A DNA stretch of 64,000 nt from Levilinea saccharolytica (GCF_001306035.1 NZ_LGCM01000058.1:28214-92213), one strand, 5' to 3'. Counted from the first letter of the stretch, positions 1-7,976 are shown. The notes: generated by a model not told the origin, from the sequence alone. Translations and numbers: made by a program.

Positions 1-322
1 CACGGTCGGCCGATTCCTGCAAAGCGGCGCGCAGGTCTGCGGGCAGCTCCGCCAGGGCCTGGCGCAGTTCTTCGGGCGGCACGCGCAATGAGTCGGGGGC
101 GGCGCCGTCCAGCCGCTGACCCCAGTCGCGCACGGCCTGGTCGCCGCGCGTGCGCACATCGCGCAGGATGCGCTGCACAGCCTGGGCGGGGGTCAGGGCT
201 TCGCCAAACAGCTCGGCCAGGCGCTGCGATACCGCGGGCGGCACGGGGATTTCATCCGGCGGGCGGCGCAGCAGCAGGCTGGTTTGGGCGGTGGGTACAT
301 CGAGAATGGGAAAGAGGGTCAT
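1..322 (-). CDS. hisD: Histidinol dehydrogenase, N-terminal part (runs off the window)
   Basis: The frame reads from an ATG at 322 to the window edge with no stop, about 107 residues. It begins MTLFPILDVP and contains ILRDVRTRGDQAVRDW, the helical region typical of the HisD N-terminus. HisD oxidises L-histidinol to histidine in two NAD-dependent steps in the cytoplasm. It lies 14 bp after the hisG stop on the same strand, so it belongs to the same histidine transcript and should share control by the attenuator upstream of hisG. The catalytic and zinc-binding residues lie outside the window, so they cannot be checked. HisD is the only family I know that fits both the sequence and the neighbour. 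Confidence 0.85.
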   Translation of the reverse strand, partial: MTLFPILDVPTAQTSLLLRRPPDEIPVPPAVSQRLAELFGEALTPAQAVQRILRDVRTRGDQAVRDWGQRLDGAAPDSLRVPPEELRQALAELPADLRAALQESADR

Positions 323-336
323 GGCGGTCTCCGTAT

Positions 337-1350
337 TTAAGCGTTGGGGTCGTTCAGCGCGGCCAGCATGGCGGTGTAGCGCGGCGGCTCTTCTTCAAAA
401 ATGTAGGTCACCGGCACGGCCACCACGCCCGAACCGCCGATGCGGCGCAGATCCTGGATGGTTTGGAACAAATCTCGCCGCGGGACGATCAGGTTCACGG
501 CGTACCAGCTTTGCGAGTCCTGGGGCAGGATCACGCGCGAGATGGTGGGGCCTTGCAGGCCGTGGATGTGGCATTCCTGGAAGATGCGCTGGGCGATGGC
601 CTCGGGCGAATCCCCGCGCATGTTGACGAACACGGCCAGGTTGTCGCTGGCGCGCAGGTAAGCCTCAAAGTATTCCAGCAGCTGGCGGGCGGCGGGCAGG
701 GCGGCCGGGTTGCGCCGCAGGGCCTCGCGGTTGGCGATCAGCACCGCCTGCGAGGTCAGCAGCACCCCATCCGGCAGGGGCCGCAGGCGGTTGTCGCGCA
801 GGGTTTGGCCGGAGGAGACGATGTCGCAGATCAGGTCGGCGTAGCCGATGGCGGGGGCGGTTTCCAGGGTGCCCTCAGCGTGCACCAGCTGGTAGGGCAC
901 ATTGTGCTGGGCCAAAAAGCGCCCGGCCAGGCTGGGGTATTTGGTGGCCACGCGCAGCGGGCGGCCCAATTGGCGGGCGCGGTCCGTCAGATCGGGCACG
1001 CACAGCACGTTCTGCCAGTCTTCCGGCACCGCCAGATTGAGCGTGCAGCCGCCAAAATTGAGCGCGTTGTGCAGCAGGATCACGTCGCTGTTTTCGCCTT
1101 TAAATTCCTCCACCACGTCGCGGCCGGTGATGCCAAAGGTCACAGAGCCGTCCCGCACCGATACGGCGATATCCACGGGCCGCTGGAAGAGCACGTGCAG
1201 GTCGGGAATCGCCGGCAGCACGGCTTCGTATTGGCGCGGGTTGGGCTTATATACGGGCAGCCCGCAGGCCGCTAGAAAAGACAGGCAGTCTTCAGCCAGG
1301 CGGCCTTTGGAGGGCAGCGAGAGGCGTATGGCGGGGTTGGGTTCGGTCAT
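337..1350 (-). CDS. hisG: ATP phosphoribosyltransferase, long form
   Basis: HisG condenses ATP and PRPP, the first committed step of histidine synthesis. The 337-residue protein starts with the family signature RLSLPSKGRLAED and carries VDIAVSVRDGSVTFGITGRD and YADLICDIVSSGQTLRDN, the regions around the phosphoribosyl site. At 337 residues it is longer than the short HisZ-dependent form, and its last 80 or so residues match the position of the ACT-like regulatory domain of the long form, so histidine feedback is expected. The start at 1350 has an AAGGATCGAAGG ribosome site. The gene lies behind a strong promoter and a His-codon attenuator and is followed by hisD. Confidence 0.95.
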   Translation of the reverse strand: MTEPNPAIRLSLPSKGRLAEDCLSFLAACGLPVYKPNPRQYEAVLPAIPDLHVLFQRPVDIAVSVRDGSVTFGITGRDVVEEFKGENSDVILLHNALNFGGCTLNLAVPEDWQNVLCVPDLTDRARQLGRPLRVATKYPSLAGRFLAQHNVPYQLVHAEGTLETAPAIGYADLICDIVSSGQTLRDNRLRPLPDGVLLTSQAVLIANREALRRNPAALPAARQLLEYFEAYLRASDNLAVFVNMRGDSPEAIAQRIFQECHIHGLQGPTISRVILPQDSQSWYAVNLIVPRRDLFQTIQDLRRIGGSGVVAVPVTYIFEEEPPRYTAMLAALNDPNA

Positions 1351-1380
1351 CCTTCGATCCTTTCAGAACGGAACTTCGAG

Positions 1381-1412
1381 AAAATAAAAACCCCCCGGCA
1401 GACCGGGGGGTT
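1381..1412 (-). terminator. Intrinsic terminator of the his attenuator
   Basis: On the minus strand AACCCCCCGG and CCGGGGGGTT form a perfect 10-bp stem with loop TCTG, followed by TTTTTATTTT. It lies between the leader peptide and hisG, in the direction of hisG transcription. It therefore acts before the structural genes and fits a regulatory attenuator, not an end-of-operon terminator. Confidence 0.9.
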
Positions 1413-1454
1413 AGATGTGCTTTGTCAGGTACGTAAAACGAACCAGACCTCCGG

Positions 1455-1508
1455 TCAGGCAGGGGGGCGGCTGGTATGATGATGGAACTGGCAGAAAATG
1501 GCGTTCAT
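1455..1508 (-). CDS. hisL: His-operon leader peptide with three consecutive His codons
   Basis: A 17-codon frame translates to MNAIFCQFHHHTSRPPA and ends in TGA. The CAT-CAT-CAT run lies just before the hairpin segments of the attenuator. This is the standard design in enterobacterial his operons, where slow decoding at low charged tRNA-His lets transcription continue. No Shine-Dalgarno is visible, and the ATG is only 8 bases after the -10 box, so translation is probably leaderless or nearly so. Confidence 0.85.
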   Translation of the reverse strand: MNAIFCQFHHHTSRPPA

Positions 1509-1516
1509 TGTGTGGC

Positions 1517-1545
1517 ATTCTACTGCCCGCGGGTGGATTTGTCAA
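1517..1545 (-). promoter_or_regulatory. Promoter of the his operon
   Basis: On the minus strand TTGACA (1540-1545) and TAGAAT (1517-1522) are separated by 17 bp. This is a near-consensus housekeeping promoter. The predicted transcription start falls at about 1509-1510, next to the leader-peptide ATG at 1508. Confidence 0.88.
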
Positions 1546-1721
1546 CCGCTGGCGCGATTTTGGATGATTAAGCCTGTACACAAGATTGGATCCGCCGGAA
1601 AAGTTCCCGGCTCAGCGCGCAGCGGGCGGGAATCCTCCCCCCTTCCGGCGCAAAACTGGTTATACTTATGCCAGCAACTTCAACCGCGCTGCGGTCTTTT
1701 TGAAACGGGAAGGGAGCCGCG

Positions 1722-2195
1722 ATGAACGACATGGATCTGTATTATTTGCGCTGGGCCGTTTCGGTGGCCCAAAAGGCGCGCCAGCACGGCAACCTTCCTT
1801 TTGGCGCGGTTTTGGTGGATAAAAACGGCGGTCTCCTGCTGGAAGCCGAAAGCACCGTGATCACGGAGCGCGACTGCACCGGGCACGCCGAAACCAACCT
1901 GATGCGGGAGGCCACGGCGCGCTACTCCCCCGAAATTCTGCGCACCTGCACCCTGTACGCCAGCACCGAACCCTGCCCCATGTGCTCCGGGGCGATTTAT
2001 TGGGGAGCGGTGGGGCGGGTGGTGTTTGCCCTGGGTGAAGACCAACTGCGCGAGATGATCGGCCCGAACACGGAACACGACGCCCTGGTGCTGTCTTGCC
2101 GAGAGGTTTTTGCGCGCGGGCTGCTGCACACGGTGGCGGTGGAAGGCCCGGTGGATCTGCCGGAGGCTCGCGAGGTTCACAGCGGTTTTTGGTAA
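1722..2195 (+). CDS. Nucleoside/guanine deaminase of the cytidine deaminase fold
   Basis: The 157-residue protein has both zinc signatures of the superfamily: GHAETNLMREA, giving the ligand His and catalytic Glu, and TEPCPMCSGAIYW, giving two Cys ligands. Length and the PCPMC-GAIYW form resemble B. subtilis GuaD (guanine deaminase) more than TadA. It probably hydrolyses the exocyclic amine of a free purine or pyrimidine base; the exact substrate cannot be read from the sequence. The ATG at 1722 is preceded by GGGAAGGGAG. The region 1546-1721 upstream holds no gene; a TATACT at 1661-1666 could be its -10 element, but no clear -35 was seen. Confidence 0.85.
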   Translation: MNDMDLYYLRWAVSVAQKARQHGNLPFGAVLVDKNGGLLLEAESTVITERDCTGHAETNLMREATARYSPEILRTCTLYASTEPCPMCSGAIYWGAVGRVVFALGEDQLREMIGPNTEHDALVLSCREVFARGLLHTVAVEGPVDLPEAREVHSGFW

Positions 2196-2229
2196 AACTG
2201 CCTGAAATTCTTATCTCATAGGAGTTCGT

Positions 2230-3054
2230 ATGTCGGATACTGCTTTTCGCCGTTGGCTCGGCCCAATTTTTGGGCTGGTGCTCGGCTTGATCTACGGTTT
2301 CACCACCCAGTACGCCAATCAGTTCGCCTTACCGGGTTTATCCCTGTATCAGCCGCCCTTTGGGCCTGTGCTCAACACTGCCCTGGCGGGCGCCATCGGC
2401 CTAGTTTTGGGCTGGATCACCGGGTGGCCGCCCACCGGCGCGGTGGGCTGGATTTACGGCAGCATTGTGGCGGCTTTGTTTGTGGGCATTGGCCTGCTGG
2501 TGTCGGGCAGCACCCCGCCGGAGCTGCGCATGGGCAAAATTGCCACGACTCTTTTTCTGTATATCCCCCTCACGGGCATGGTGGCGCCGGTCTTAATCAT
2601 CTTCCGCTGGACCCTGGACAAACTGCAGCTGCACCGCGGGCAAAAGGTCAACTTTTTTGTGCGCATCTGGCGCACGGTGGCCGTGGTGGCGATGGCGGTG
2701 GGCCTGGGGATGATTTCCTTCCTGCCGCTCGAAGGCCGCGAGGCCTTGACGCGCATGGATGCCCTGCTGCGGGCCGGGCTGCAAGCCGCTTCGCCCGAGA
2801 CGCTGCCTGTGCCGCTGCAAGCCCCGGATGTGCCCGACTTCCTGAGCCTCGCTACCCCCCAATATCAGCTGGCCTGGGAATCGCGCAACCTGGAGCGCTT
2901 TGCCATCCCGCGCCCCAACCGCCCCGATTACGAAATGTCGGTGGTGGTGGCGCATTTTGACAACGGTCGTTTGCTGGCCTGTTTGTACGCGGGCGCGGAT
3001 CTGGAGGCGGAATGCCGCCCGTACCCGCCTTTGAGTGCAGAGGAGATGCCGTGA
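2230..3054 (+). CDS. Uncharacterised membrane protein, about five TM segments
   Basis: I recognise no named family. The 274-residue protein has hydrophobic segments around residues 10-28, 48-65, 70-92, 103-125 and 143-165, then a soluble C-terminal part of about 100 residues. The start at 2230 has a TAGGAG ribosome site. Its TGA overlaps the ATG of the next gene (TGATG), so the two are translationally coupled. The pair may handle an envelope function together, but nothing in the sequence says which. Confidence 0.7.
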   Translation: MSDTAFRRWLGPIFGLVLGLIYGFTTQYANQFALPGLSLYQPPFGPVLNTALAGAIGLVLGWITGWPPTGAVGWIYGSIVAALFVGIGLLVSGSTPPELRMGKIATTLFLYIPLTGMVAPVLIIFRWTLDKLQLHRGQKVNFFVRIWRTVAVVAMAVGLGMISFLPLEGREALTRMDALLRAGLQAASPETLPVPLQAPDVPDFLSLATPQYQLAWESRNLERFAIPRPNRPDYEMSVVVAHFDNGRLLACLYAGADLEAECRPYPPLSAEEMP

Positions 3055-3563
3055 TGAAAATGCGTTGGATGGGATTCTGCGTGATTTTGGCGGGGGTCAG
3101 CCTGGCTTGCTCGTGGAGCGTGCCCCACCCCCCGGCTGCCGCCGCCACCCCCTGCCCCCAGGTGGCCTGCGCGCCTTGCCCGCCCCCCGCCACCGCTGCC
3201 CCCACCCAGGCCGCGCCGCGCCTGCGCATCACCTCCCCCCAGCCGGGGGAAGAGATCAGCGGGGGCGGCTTCACCATGATGGGCTACGGCGGCCCGGCCT
3301 TTGAAAATACGGTGGTGGTGTATTTGTGCGGCGAGGGCGGCGAAGGCGCCCCGGATGCGGTGTGCGGCACAGAGGACAACATCCTCTTCAGCGCCCCGGC
3401 TACCATCCACGCTCAGGATATTGGCTTTCCCGGCCCGTTTGATCTCAACATCCCCTACAGCGTCAGCCAGCGCACCAACGCGCGCCTGTCTGTGGCGATT
3501 TTCTCCATGCGCGACGGCGGGCTGGAAGACCTGGTTTCCAGCTGGGTGATTCTGCTGCCTTAG
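3054..3563 (+). CDS. Lipoprotein with a Gmad2-like immunoglobulin-type domain
   Basis: The start at 3054 overlaps the upstream stop and follows AGAGGAG; an in-frame codon at 3012 lies inside the upstream gene and is unlikely. The N-terminus MKMRWMGFCVILAGVSLAC is a lipoprotein signal peptide, though the -3 position of the lipobox is Ser instead of the usual Leu. A Pro/Cys/Ala-rich linker follows. The C-terminal 110 residues (LRITSPQPGEEISGGGF onward, ending SSWVILLP) match the beta-sandwich pattern of Gmad2 domains known from spore-germination and surface proteins. A role on the outer face of the membrane is inferred. The last 4 bp overlap a convergent gene. Confidence 0.75.
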   Translation: MKMRWMGFCVILAGVSLACSWSVPHPPAAAATPCPQVACAPCPPPATAAPTQAAPRLRITSPQPGEEISGGGFTMMGYGGPAFENTVVVYLCGEGGEGAPDAVCGTEDNILFSAPATIHAQDIGFPGPFDLNIPYSVSQRTNARLSVAIFSMRDGGLEDLVSSWVILLP

Positions 3564-4429
3564 GCGGCGGGGGGAAAGCGGTACTCGTCAAAATCGCCCA
3601 CGGGCACATAGCCGATCTGCTGGTAGATGGCGTTGGAGGTGGGGTTCGACAGGTCGGTGAACAGGGTGCAGAACTGGCGGCCTGAATCCAGCATACGCTG
3701 GCTGACGGCGGCCACCAGGGCGCTGGCGTAGCCGCGGCGGCGCTGGGCGGTGGGGGTGTACACCAGCCCAATGGTGATGCCGCTGCGCGTGGGGCGCGTG
3801 GTGGCCGTCATGCTCACCGGCTGGCCTTCATTTTCCCAAACAAACAGACTGCCGTCCTCAATGCGAAAACGCGTCCGCCGCAGCAGGTCTTCCCAATCGC
3901 GGGCGGCGCCGATGGCTTCCACCTCAAAGGCCTGCGACCAGTCCGCCAGGAATTCGATCTCGGCTTCCTGCGCCAGGCGCATGCATCCGCTGGGGGGCTG
4001 GGGCGGCGGCACCACCCGGCGCAGTTCGTACACGCGCTCGTGCATAGCCAGCGCGGGCGTTTGACCGGTGCGCTGGGCCCATAGGCGGGCAAACGCGCCG
4101 CTCAGCTGCGCCGGGCCGTTGACCCCTGGAACTTGCCACCCCGCGCTTTGCAGCGCATCGGCCAGGGCAATCTGAGCCTCGCCCAGGCCGTCCTGCTGGG
4201 CCGCATGTAGGATCAAATTGTGCGGCGGGGTCATCAGCGCGGCCAACACCAGATCTCCGCTGGCGTTTTCCACCGCGGCGCGCAGCACATCCGGGGCGTA
4301 GCGCTCCGGGTGGACCATCACGTTTTCCGTCAGTCCCAAAATCAGCCCATTGAAGGCTTCCTGCTGAAGAAACGAATCCAGTGTGCGTGCGCGGAAGGCG
4401 CGGGTATCGGTATAAAAGGTCACTTTCAT
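3560..4429 (-). CDS. GNAT-family N-acetyltransferase
   Basis: The 289-residue protein ends in a GNAT domain of about 130 residues. It includes the acetyl-CoA motif A, IGLVYTPTAQRRRGYASALV, and the motif B region SNAIYQQIGYVPVGDFDEYRF. The N-terminal half is a second divergent domain, as in FR47-like acetyltransferases that act on small molecules or amino acids. The acceptor is unknown. The start follows AAGGAA. It is the last gene of a three-gene minus-strand unit (6092 to 3560) with short gaps, and overlaps the convergent lipoprotein gene by 4 bp. Confidence 0.85.
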   Translation of the reverse strand: MKVTFYTDTRAFRARTLDSFLQQEAFNGLILGLTENVMVHPERYAPDVLRAAVENASGDLVLAALMTPPHNLILHAAQQDGLGEAQIALADALQSAGWQVPGVNGPAQLSGAFARLWAQRTGQTPALAMHERVYELRRVVPPPQPPSGCMRLAQEAEIEFLADWSQAFEVEAIGAARDWEDLLRRTRFRIEDGSLFVWENEGQPVSMTATTRPTRSGITIGLVYTPTAQRRRGYASALVAAVSQRMLDSGRQFCTLFTDLSNPTSNAIYQQIGYVPVGDFDEYRFPPAA

Positions 4430-4456
4430 AGTGGGGTGTTCCTTCGGGGGTGGGGG

Positions 4457-5191
4457 TTAGCGGATGGTCAGCACCAGCCGGTCTGAACTGACGCCGGTAT
4501 AGGTGGCGGGGCCGGGGTAGCCGTAGTGCACCTCACCCGTGGCGCTGATCCACAGCTCGGCCTCTCCGGCCGCCGCGGCGCGCAGGGTGAAAACCGCCTG
4601 GCGCATCTCGGCGCTGACCTCGATCACCTGCAGGGGCAGCCCCGGCGGGGTGGACAGGCGGGCTTTGTTCTCATAATTCACCGAGGCCATCATCACCCCC
4701 GTGCCGTCCTTGCCCAGGGCCACCAGGTTGTACACGGGCAGCCCCAAATCCACGGTGTAGACGCGCACGGTGACGGTTTGCCCAACCTTCAGCTCCAGGC
4801 GGTCGGCGCACAATTCCAAATGGGGGTCCACAAACACGCCCGGCTGGCTGGTGGGCGCGCTGGGCGGCGGGGTGCGCGTGGCCAGGATGGGACAGGCGCG
4901 CGCCAGGGGGACGGCCGTGGGGGTGGCGCAGCGCGTGCCGCAGCCGCCTGGGCAGTCGCCTGGGCAGTCGTAGACCTCACCCGGCCCGCAGGGCGGCGGG
5001 GTGCACTGCAGCACCGGCGCGGCGCTGGGGGTGGTGGGCGGGCTGTTGAGTTCGGGGAAGAGCTCCAGGTAAGGCGGCAGGCCGGGGGTGGGGCGGGCGC
5101 GCTGGGTGGGGTAATTGCAGGCAAGGCCCACCCCAAGCACCACCAGCAGGGGGATCAGAGCCGTCCACAGCGCGCGCCAGCGGGCCGGCAT
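4457..5191 (-). CDS. Lipoprotein with a Cys-rich linker and a C-terminal beta domain
   Basis: I recognise no named family. Residues 1-25 form a lipoprotein signal ending GVGLAC. A Pro/Thr-rich linker follows with a short cysteine-rich stretch (CTPPPCGPGEVYDCPGDCPG) that could hold disulfides outside the cell. Residues 115-244 look like one beta-sandwich. The start at 5191 follows GGAGGATAGG and lies 4 bp after the previous stop, so the gene is co-transcribed with its upstream neighbour. The same linker style recurs in other lipoproteins of this window, which suggests a general exported-protein design of this host. Confidence 0.7.
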   Translation of the reverse strand: MPARWRALWTALIPLLVVLGVGLACNYPTQRARPTPGLPPYLELFPELNSPPTTPSAAPVLQCTPPPCGPGEVYDCPGDCPGGCGTRCATPTAVPLARACPILATRTPPPSAPTSQPGVFVDPHLELCADRLELKVGQTVTVRVYTVDLGLPVYNLVALGKDGTGVMMASVNYENKARLSTPPGLPLQVIEVSAEMRQAVFTLRAAAAGEAELWISATGEVHYGYPGPATYTGVSSDRLVLTIR

Positions 5192-5195
5192 GGGC

Positions 5196-6092
5196 CTATC
5201 CTCCGCTGGGGCAGCCCAGTTCGGCCAGCAGACCGCGCAGGGCCTGGGGGGTGGGCGGGCAGTGTACCGGCGCGTGCATTTCCCACACTTCGCTGTGCTG
5301 CACGGAGGCCCCCGGTTCCAGGCGGGTCAGCGGCCCCTGGCTTTCCAATTCGATGAAGGCATCGTTGACGTACACCTGGGCGTTGCTGTTCAGGTCGGTG
5401 TAGGCGGCGCCGGGTTGGCGGCTGAAGCGCTTGATGAAGAGGGTCTCCCCGCGCAGATAGGCCAGCCAACCGGCGTGGTTGGGGAAGCCCACCTTAAAGG
5501 GCGGCAGAGCGGCCTGAGCCTGTACCAGCAGCAGATCACCGTGCAGGTTCAGGCGCGGGTCGTCCCAGCGGGTGTAGGGCCACAGGGTCAGGGTGCGGTT
5601 GGGGGTGAATTCGGAGGTCACCGGCGCGCCCTGGGGTAAGACGGCCGTGCCGCCCAAGGGCAGCTGGGTGATGCCCCAGGGGGCGGCTTCTACGGCGAAG
5701 AGGTTGCGATTGGTGAGGGTGTGCAGCACGGTCAAGCGCGGGCGCTGGGCGTCCAGGCGCAGTTCCAGACTTTTCTGCAGGCCGGTGGGGCCTTCGGGGG
5801 GCTGCACCAGCCGCACCCCGTCCGGCAGGGGGGTGATGTCCATTTCGGGGGCATCGGGAACGTAGGTGCGGGGGTGCGCTTCAGGCGCGTGCCAAAAGCG
5901 GTGGCCGCCGTAGGCCTGGAAGGGGCCGTAGGGGGTCTCCCAGGCGGTGGCGGGCAAAACCGCCAGCCAGTTTTCGGGAGCAGCGGGGGTAGACAGGCCC
6001 ACAATGCGCATGGCGCCGCGGGTGAGGTAGGTGACGGTTAGGCTGGGGTTCTGGAGGGTGTTCACAGACCAGTGGGCGGGAAAAGCGGACAT
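5196..6092 (-). CDS. Hypothetical protein, possible DUF4380/mutarotase-like beta fold
   Basis: The protein is 298 residues from the ATG at 6092. An upstream in-frame ATG at 6119 is less likely because a TATAAT ends three bases before it, which would place it before the transcription start; the ATG at 6092 has GAGG upstream. The chain is rich in beta strands and aromatic residues (LTRGAMRIVGLSTP near the N-terminus, VRLVQPPEGPTGLQKSLELR in the middle), resembling galactose-mutarotase-like folds such as DUF4380. That assignment is tentative. No signal peptide is seen. It heads a three-gene unit with the lipoprotein and acetyltransferase. Confidence 0.6.
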   Translation of the reverse strand: MSAFPAHWSVNTLQNPSLTVTYLTRGAMRIVGLSTPAAPENWLAVLPATAWETPYGPFQAYGGHRFWHAPEAHPRTYVPDAPEMDITPLPDGVRLVQPPEGPTGLQKSLELRLDAQRPRLTVLHTLTNRNLFAVEAAPWGITQLPLGGTAVLPQGAPVTSEFTPNRTLTLWPYTRWDDPRLNLHGDLLLVQAQAALPPFKVGFPNHAGWLAYLRGETLFIKRFSRQPGAAYTDLNSNAQVYVNDAFIELESQGPLTRLEPGASVQHSEVWEMHAPVHCPPTPQALRGLLAELGCPSGG

Positions 6093-6121
6093 GCAGGCAA
6101 CCTCGTTCAGGATTTTCATTC

Positions 6122-6127
6122 ATTATA
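6122..6127 (-). promoter_or_regulatory. Probable -10 box of the 6092-3560 gene unit
   Basis: TATAAT is read on the minus strand directly upstream of the gene starting at 6092. No convincing -35 hexamer was found 16-18 bp upstream, so this is a partial promoter call. It argues for the internal start at 6092. Confidence 0.45.
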
Positions 6128-6174
6128 CTTCGCCTGCGGGGAAATCCGCCCGGATTCGGCGGGGTGGATGGGGA

Positions 6175-6560
6175 CAGGCGGCGGTAGGGTGCCGTTCGGG
6201 TGGATCGAACGCACCGCTGGGGGATCGCGTTGTAGGGGCGTGTTGTAGGGGCGCGTCTCAGACGCGCCCGTGCTGCCCCGAGAGAAGGGAGAAAGCCGAG
6301 GTAGAGATCGCTTCGGGCAAAAAACGCCCTCGCGATGACATGGTGGGCTGGGTCGCGATGACATTTTATTTGCATGTCACTGCCTGCCCTCGCTTTTTGA
6401 GGGCGAGACCGGTGGGTTTCCGGTCGAAGCAATCTCTCCCCCGAGGGAAGAGGATGCGCCGAGGTAGAGATCGCCACGCCCTCGAAGTGCGAGGGTACGG
6501 GCAAAAACCGCCCTCGGGATGACATGGTGGGCGGTGGTCGTGATGACATGCAAGGGAAGA
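6175..6560. repeat. Dispersed-repeat cluster, left copy
   Basis: No gene is visible between 6093 and 6631. This stretch is a mosaic of short dispersed repeats: two 13-bp units (GTTGTAGGGGCGY) at 6229-6254; a palindrome with arms GGGCGCGTCT and AGACGCGCCC at 6249-6269; and blocks containing GTAGAGATCGC, GAAGCAATCTCT and CGCGATGACAT. The same elements occur in the same order and orientation at 10735-11240. Positions 6241-6282 are identical over 42 bp to 10914-10955. Small open frames here are by-products of the repeats. Confidence 0.85.
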
Positions 6561-6581
6561 GGTGTCACTGCGGGCACGCAA

Positions 6582-6614
6582 CGGGCAAACCCTGTCGTTA
6601 ATAGGGTTTGCCCG
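6582..6614. terminator. Perfect 12-bp hairpin after the island operon
   Basis: CGGGCAAACCCT (6582-6593) and AGGGTTTGCCCG (6603-6614) form a perfect stem with a 9-nt loop, 17 bp past the stop of the last island gene. No U-tract follows on either strand, so its strength as an intrinsic terminator is uncertain. It marks the left end of the AT-richer segment. Confidence 0.5.
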
Positions 6615-6631
6615 CTGGAATCACGCGATTC

Positions 6632-6922
6632 TCAGACTGGATATTTCCGCAATAATTCCTTCGCCTTATTGATAATGTCGTCATCCAACTTATCAGATTG
6701 GAGGATTTCCCTCAGGATCTTAGGCCCGTTCCCAGACCGGATGATTTTTCTCGATAGCGACACCCTGGTCCAGCTGGCTTGTTCTGCATACCTCTCTTGC
6801 CTCATCAACAGCTCGACCAGATCTCCGTTCGATCGGGTTGGATCCCGAAAGAGTTCATAGTATTTAACAAAGCATGCCTTTCCGGTCGATTTTATGGCCT
6901 TTTCCAGTTCCATGTCGTCCAT
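6632..6922 (-). CDS. Small island protein of unknown function
   Basis: This protein of about 96 residues starts MDDMELEKAIKSTGKACFV and is charged and helical, with no cysteine pair, signal or membrane segment. I recognise no family. The ATG near 6922 follows AGGAGG; a TTG 18 bp upstream is a weaker alternative. Composition is AT-richer than in the flanking core genes. It is the last gene of the minus-strand island and lies 25 bp after the stop of the preceding gene, so it should be co-expressed with it. LLMRQERYAEQASWTRVSLS in its middle could be a helical interaction segment. Confidence 0.65.
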   Translation of the reverse strand: MDDMELEKAIKSTGKACFVKYYELFRDPTRSNGDLVELLMRQERYAEQASWTRVSLSRKIIRSGNGPKILREILQSDKLDDDIINKAKELLRKYPV

Positions 6923-6947
6923 TTTGCCTCCTGATTTCAATGTCCGT

Positions 6948-7976
6948 TTATTTGTTCACTTCATCAAACCAGACGTCAAATTGTGACCTCTGCCCTTCAA
7001 ACCACTGACTGCAAAAATAATAGGATAATCCTTGAATTTGCCATGCTTTTGCGTAATATCTTGAGCGGCCCTTCTTATCCTTCCGACCTTCTGCCACTCT
7101 GCGCAGAAATGGGAAATTGAGATTAAATTTTGCTTTACTGTACCCTGCGTCCAATAGCTTCCCAATCATATCCCCATCAAGCATGTTTTTTTCAATCAAG
7201 GTTCGTAGACGGTTCTGTACATGCTGGCCAATTTTCTCTTCACCGTTTTCTATCAGCGAATCCACAGGAGCCGTTGTGGATTTTGGTGGCATGGTTGACT
7301 TTGGTTTAATCGGTTTTGGCCCGTTCTCAAACATTTTCCAGAGTTGGTAACTGCGCAGAAACAACTCGCTTGTGTCCGCGATTTCACCACTTAACTCCAT
7401 CACCGGTGTGAGGACATCCTCGCAAAAATCATCATTGGCCAACACTTGAAAATCAGGTTCTTTTCCTAACTGATGAAATACCTTTAACACACTCGAAAGA
7501 TGGTCCTTCATGGGCTGCCACAAAGTTTCATCGCTCATTTTCGGGGTAATAAAGTAAAAAGTCCCCTTTGAGCCGTCATCAAAATAAGTCAGGTAGATAA
7601 AATACGACCGGATAAATTTCTTTAAAACACGCGAAGTCGTTTCTTCTTTTGACCCATATCCTAATCCCCCTTTATGGAACGCAACATCCACAAAATGATA
7701 GCAGCGCTGGATCTGCCCATCATCGCCGTGCACATGCGATACGCCGATGGCATCAATTTCGGCCTGCTGCAACAACTGGGGAGTGGAACTGCCATGGAAG
7801 ATATTTAACCCTACAGCATTGAATTTATCTTCAATCGCTTTTCTCATGGGGGCCAAAGAATCAACATCTTTGGTTGGCCATTTCGGAGATGCTTTCCAAT
7901 TGGTTTGAACTACCTGGCATTGTTTGACATGCCGCAGCCATGAATAGATGAGTGACTCGCCAATTTCAATTTTCAT
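6948..7976 (-). CDS. Island protein of unknown function, possible restriction-endonuclease-like fold
   Basis: The protein is 342 residues from the ATG at 7976, which has AGAGG upstream; an earlier in-frame start at 8027 lacks a ribosome site. It opens MKIEIGESLIYSWLRHVKQC. Residues 73-75 (E-I-D) and 97-102 (D-V-A-F-H-K), followed by GGLGYGSKEET, are spaced like the acidic and lysine residues of PD-(D/E)XK nuclease cores, but the exact motif is not met and this is only a hypothesis. The C-terminal third (from about residue 225) is a separate basic helical region after a Pro/Lys-rich linker. It is third in the MerR-VWA operon. Base composition is clearly AT-richer than its surroundings, a sign of transfer. 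Confidence 0.65.
   Translation of the reverse strand: MKIEIGESLIYSWLRHVKQCQVVQTNWKASPKWPTKDVDSLAPMRKAIEDKFNAVGLNIFHGSSTPQLLQQAEIDAIGVSHVHGDDGQIQRCYHFVDVAFHKGGLGYGSKEETTSRVLKKFIRSYFIYLTYFDDGSKGTFYFITPKMSDETLWQPMKDHLSSVLKVFHQLGKEPDFQVLANDDFCEDVLTPVMELSGEIADTSELFLRSYQLWKMFENGPKPIKPKSTMPPKSTTAPVDSLIENGEEKIGQHVQNRLRTLIEKNMLDGDMIGKLLDAGYSKAKFNLNFPFLRRVAEGRKDKKGRSRYYAKAWQIQGLSYYFCSQWFEGQRSQFDVWFDEVNK

Larger units (their letters stand above)
1381..1508 (-). promoter_or_regulatory. His-operon transcription attenuator leader
   Basis: The leader has the four-segment layout of classical attenuators. Segment 1 (ACCAG, 1471-1475) directly follows the three His codons and can pair with CTGGT of segment 2. 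Segment 2 (CCGGAGGTCTGGTT, 1441-1454) can also pair, with one mismatch and a bulge, with segment 3 (AACCCCCCGG, 1403-1412), the 5' arm of the terminator. A ribosome stalled on the His codons would mask segment 1, free segment 2 to hold segment 3, and prevent termination. The pairing scheme is inferred by eye; the peptide and terminator are read directly. Confidence 0.8.

Noticed and set aside
1381..1545. T-box riboswitch upstream of hisG
   Set aside because: No T-box consensus or specifier stem was found, while a His-codon leader peptide explains the terminator.
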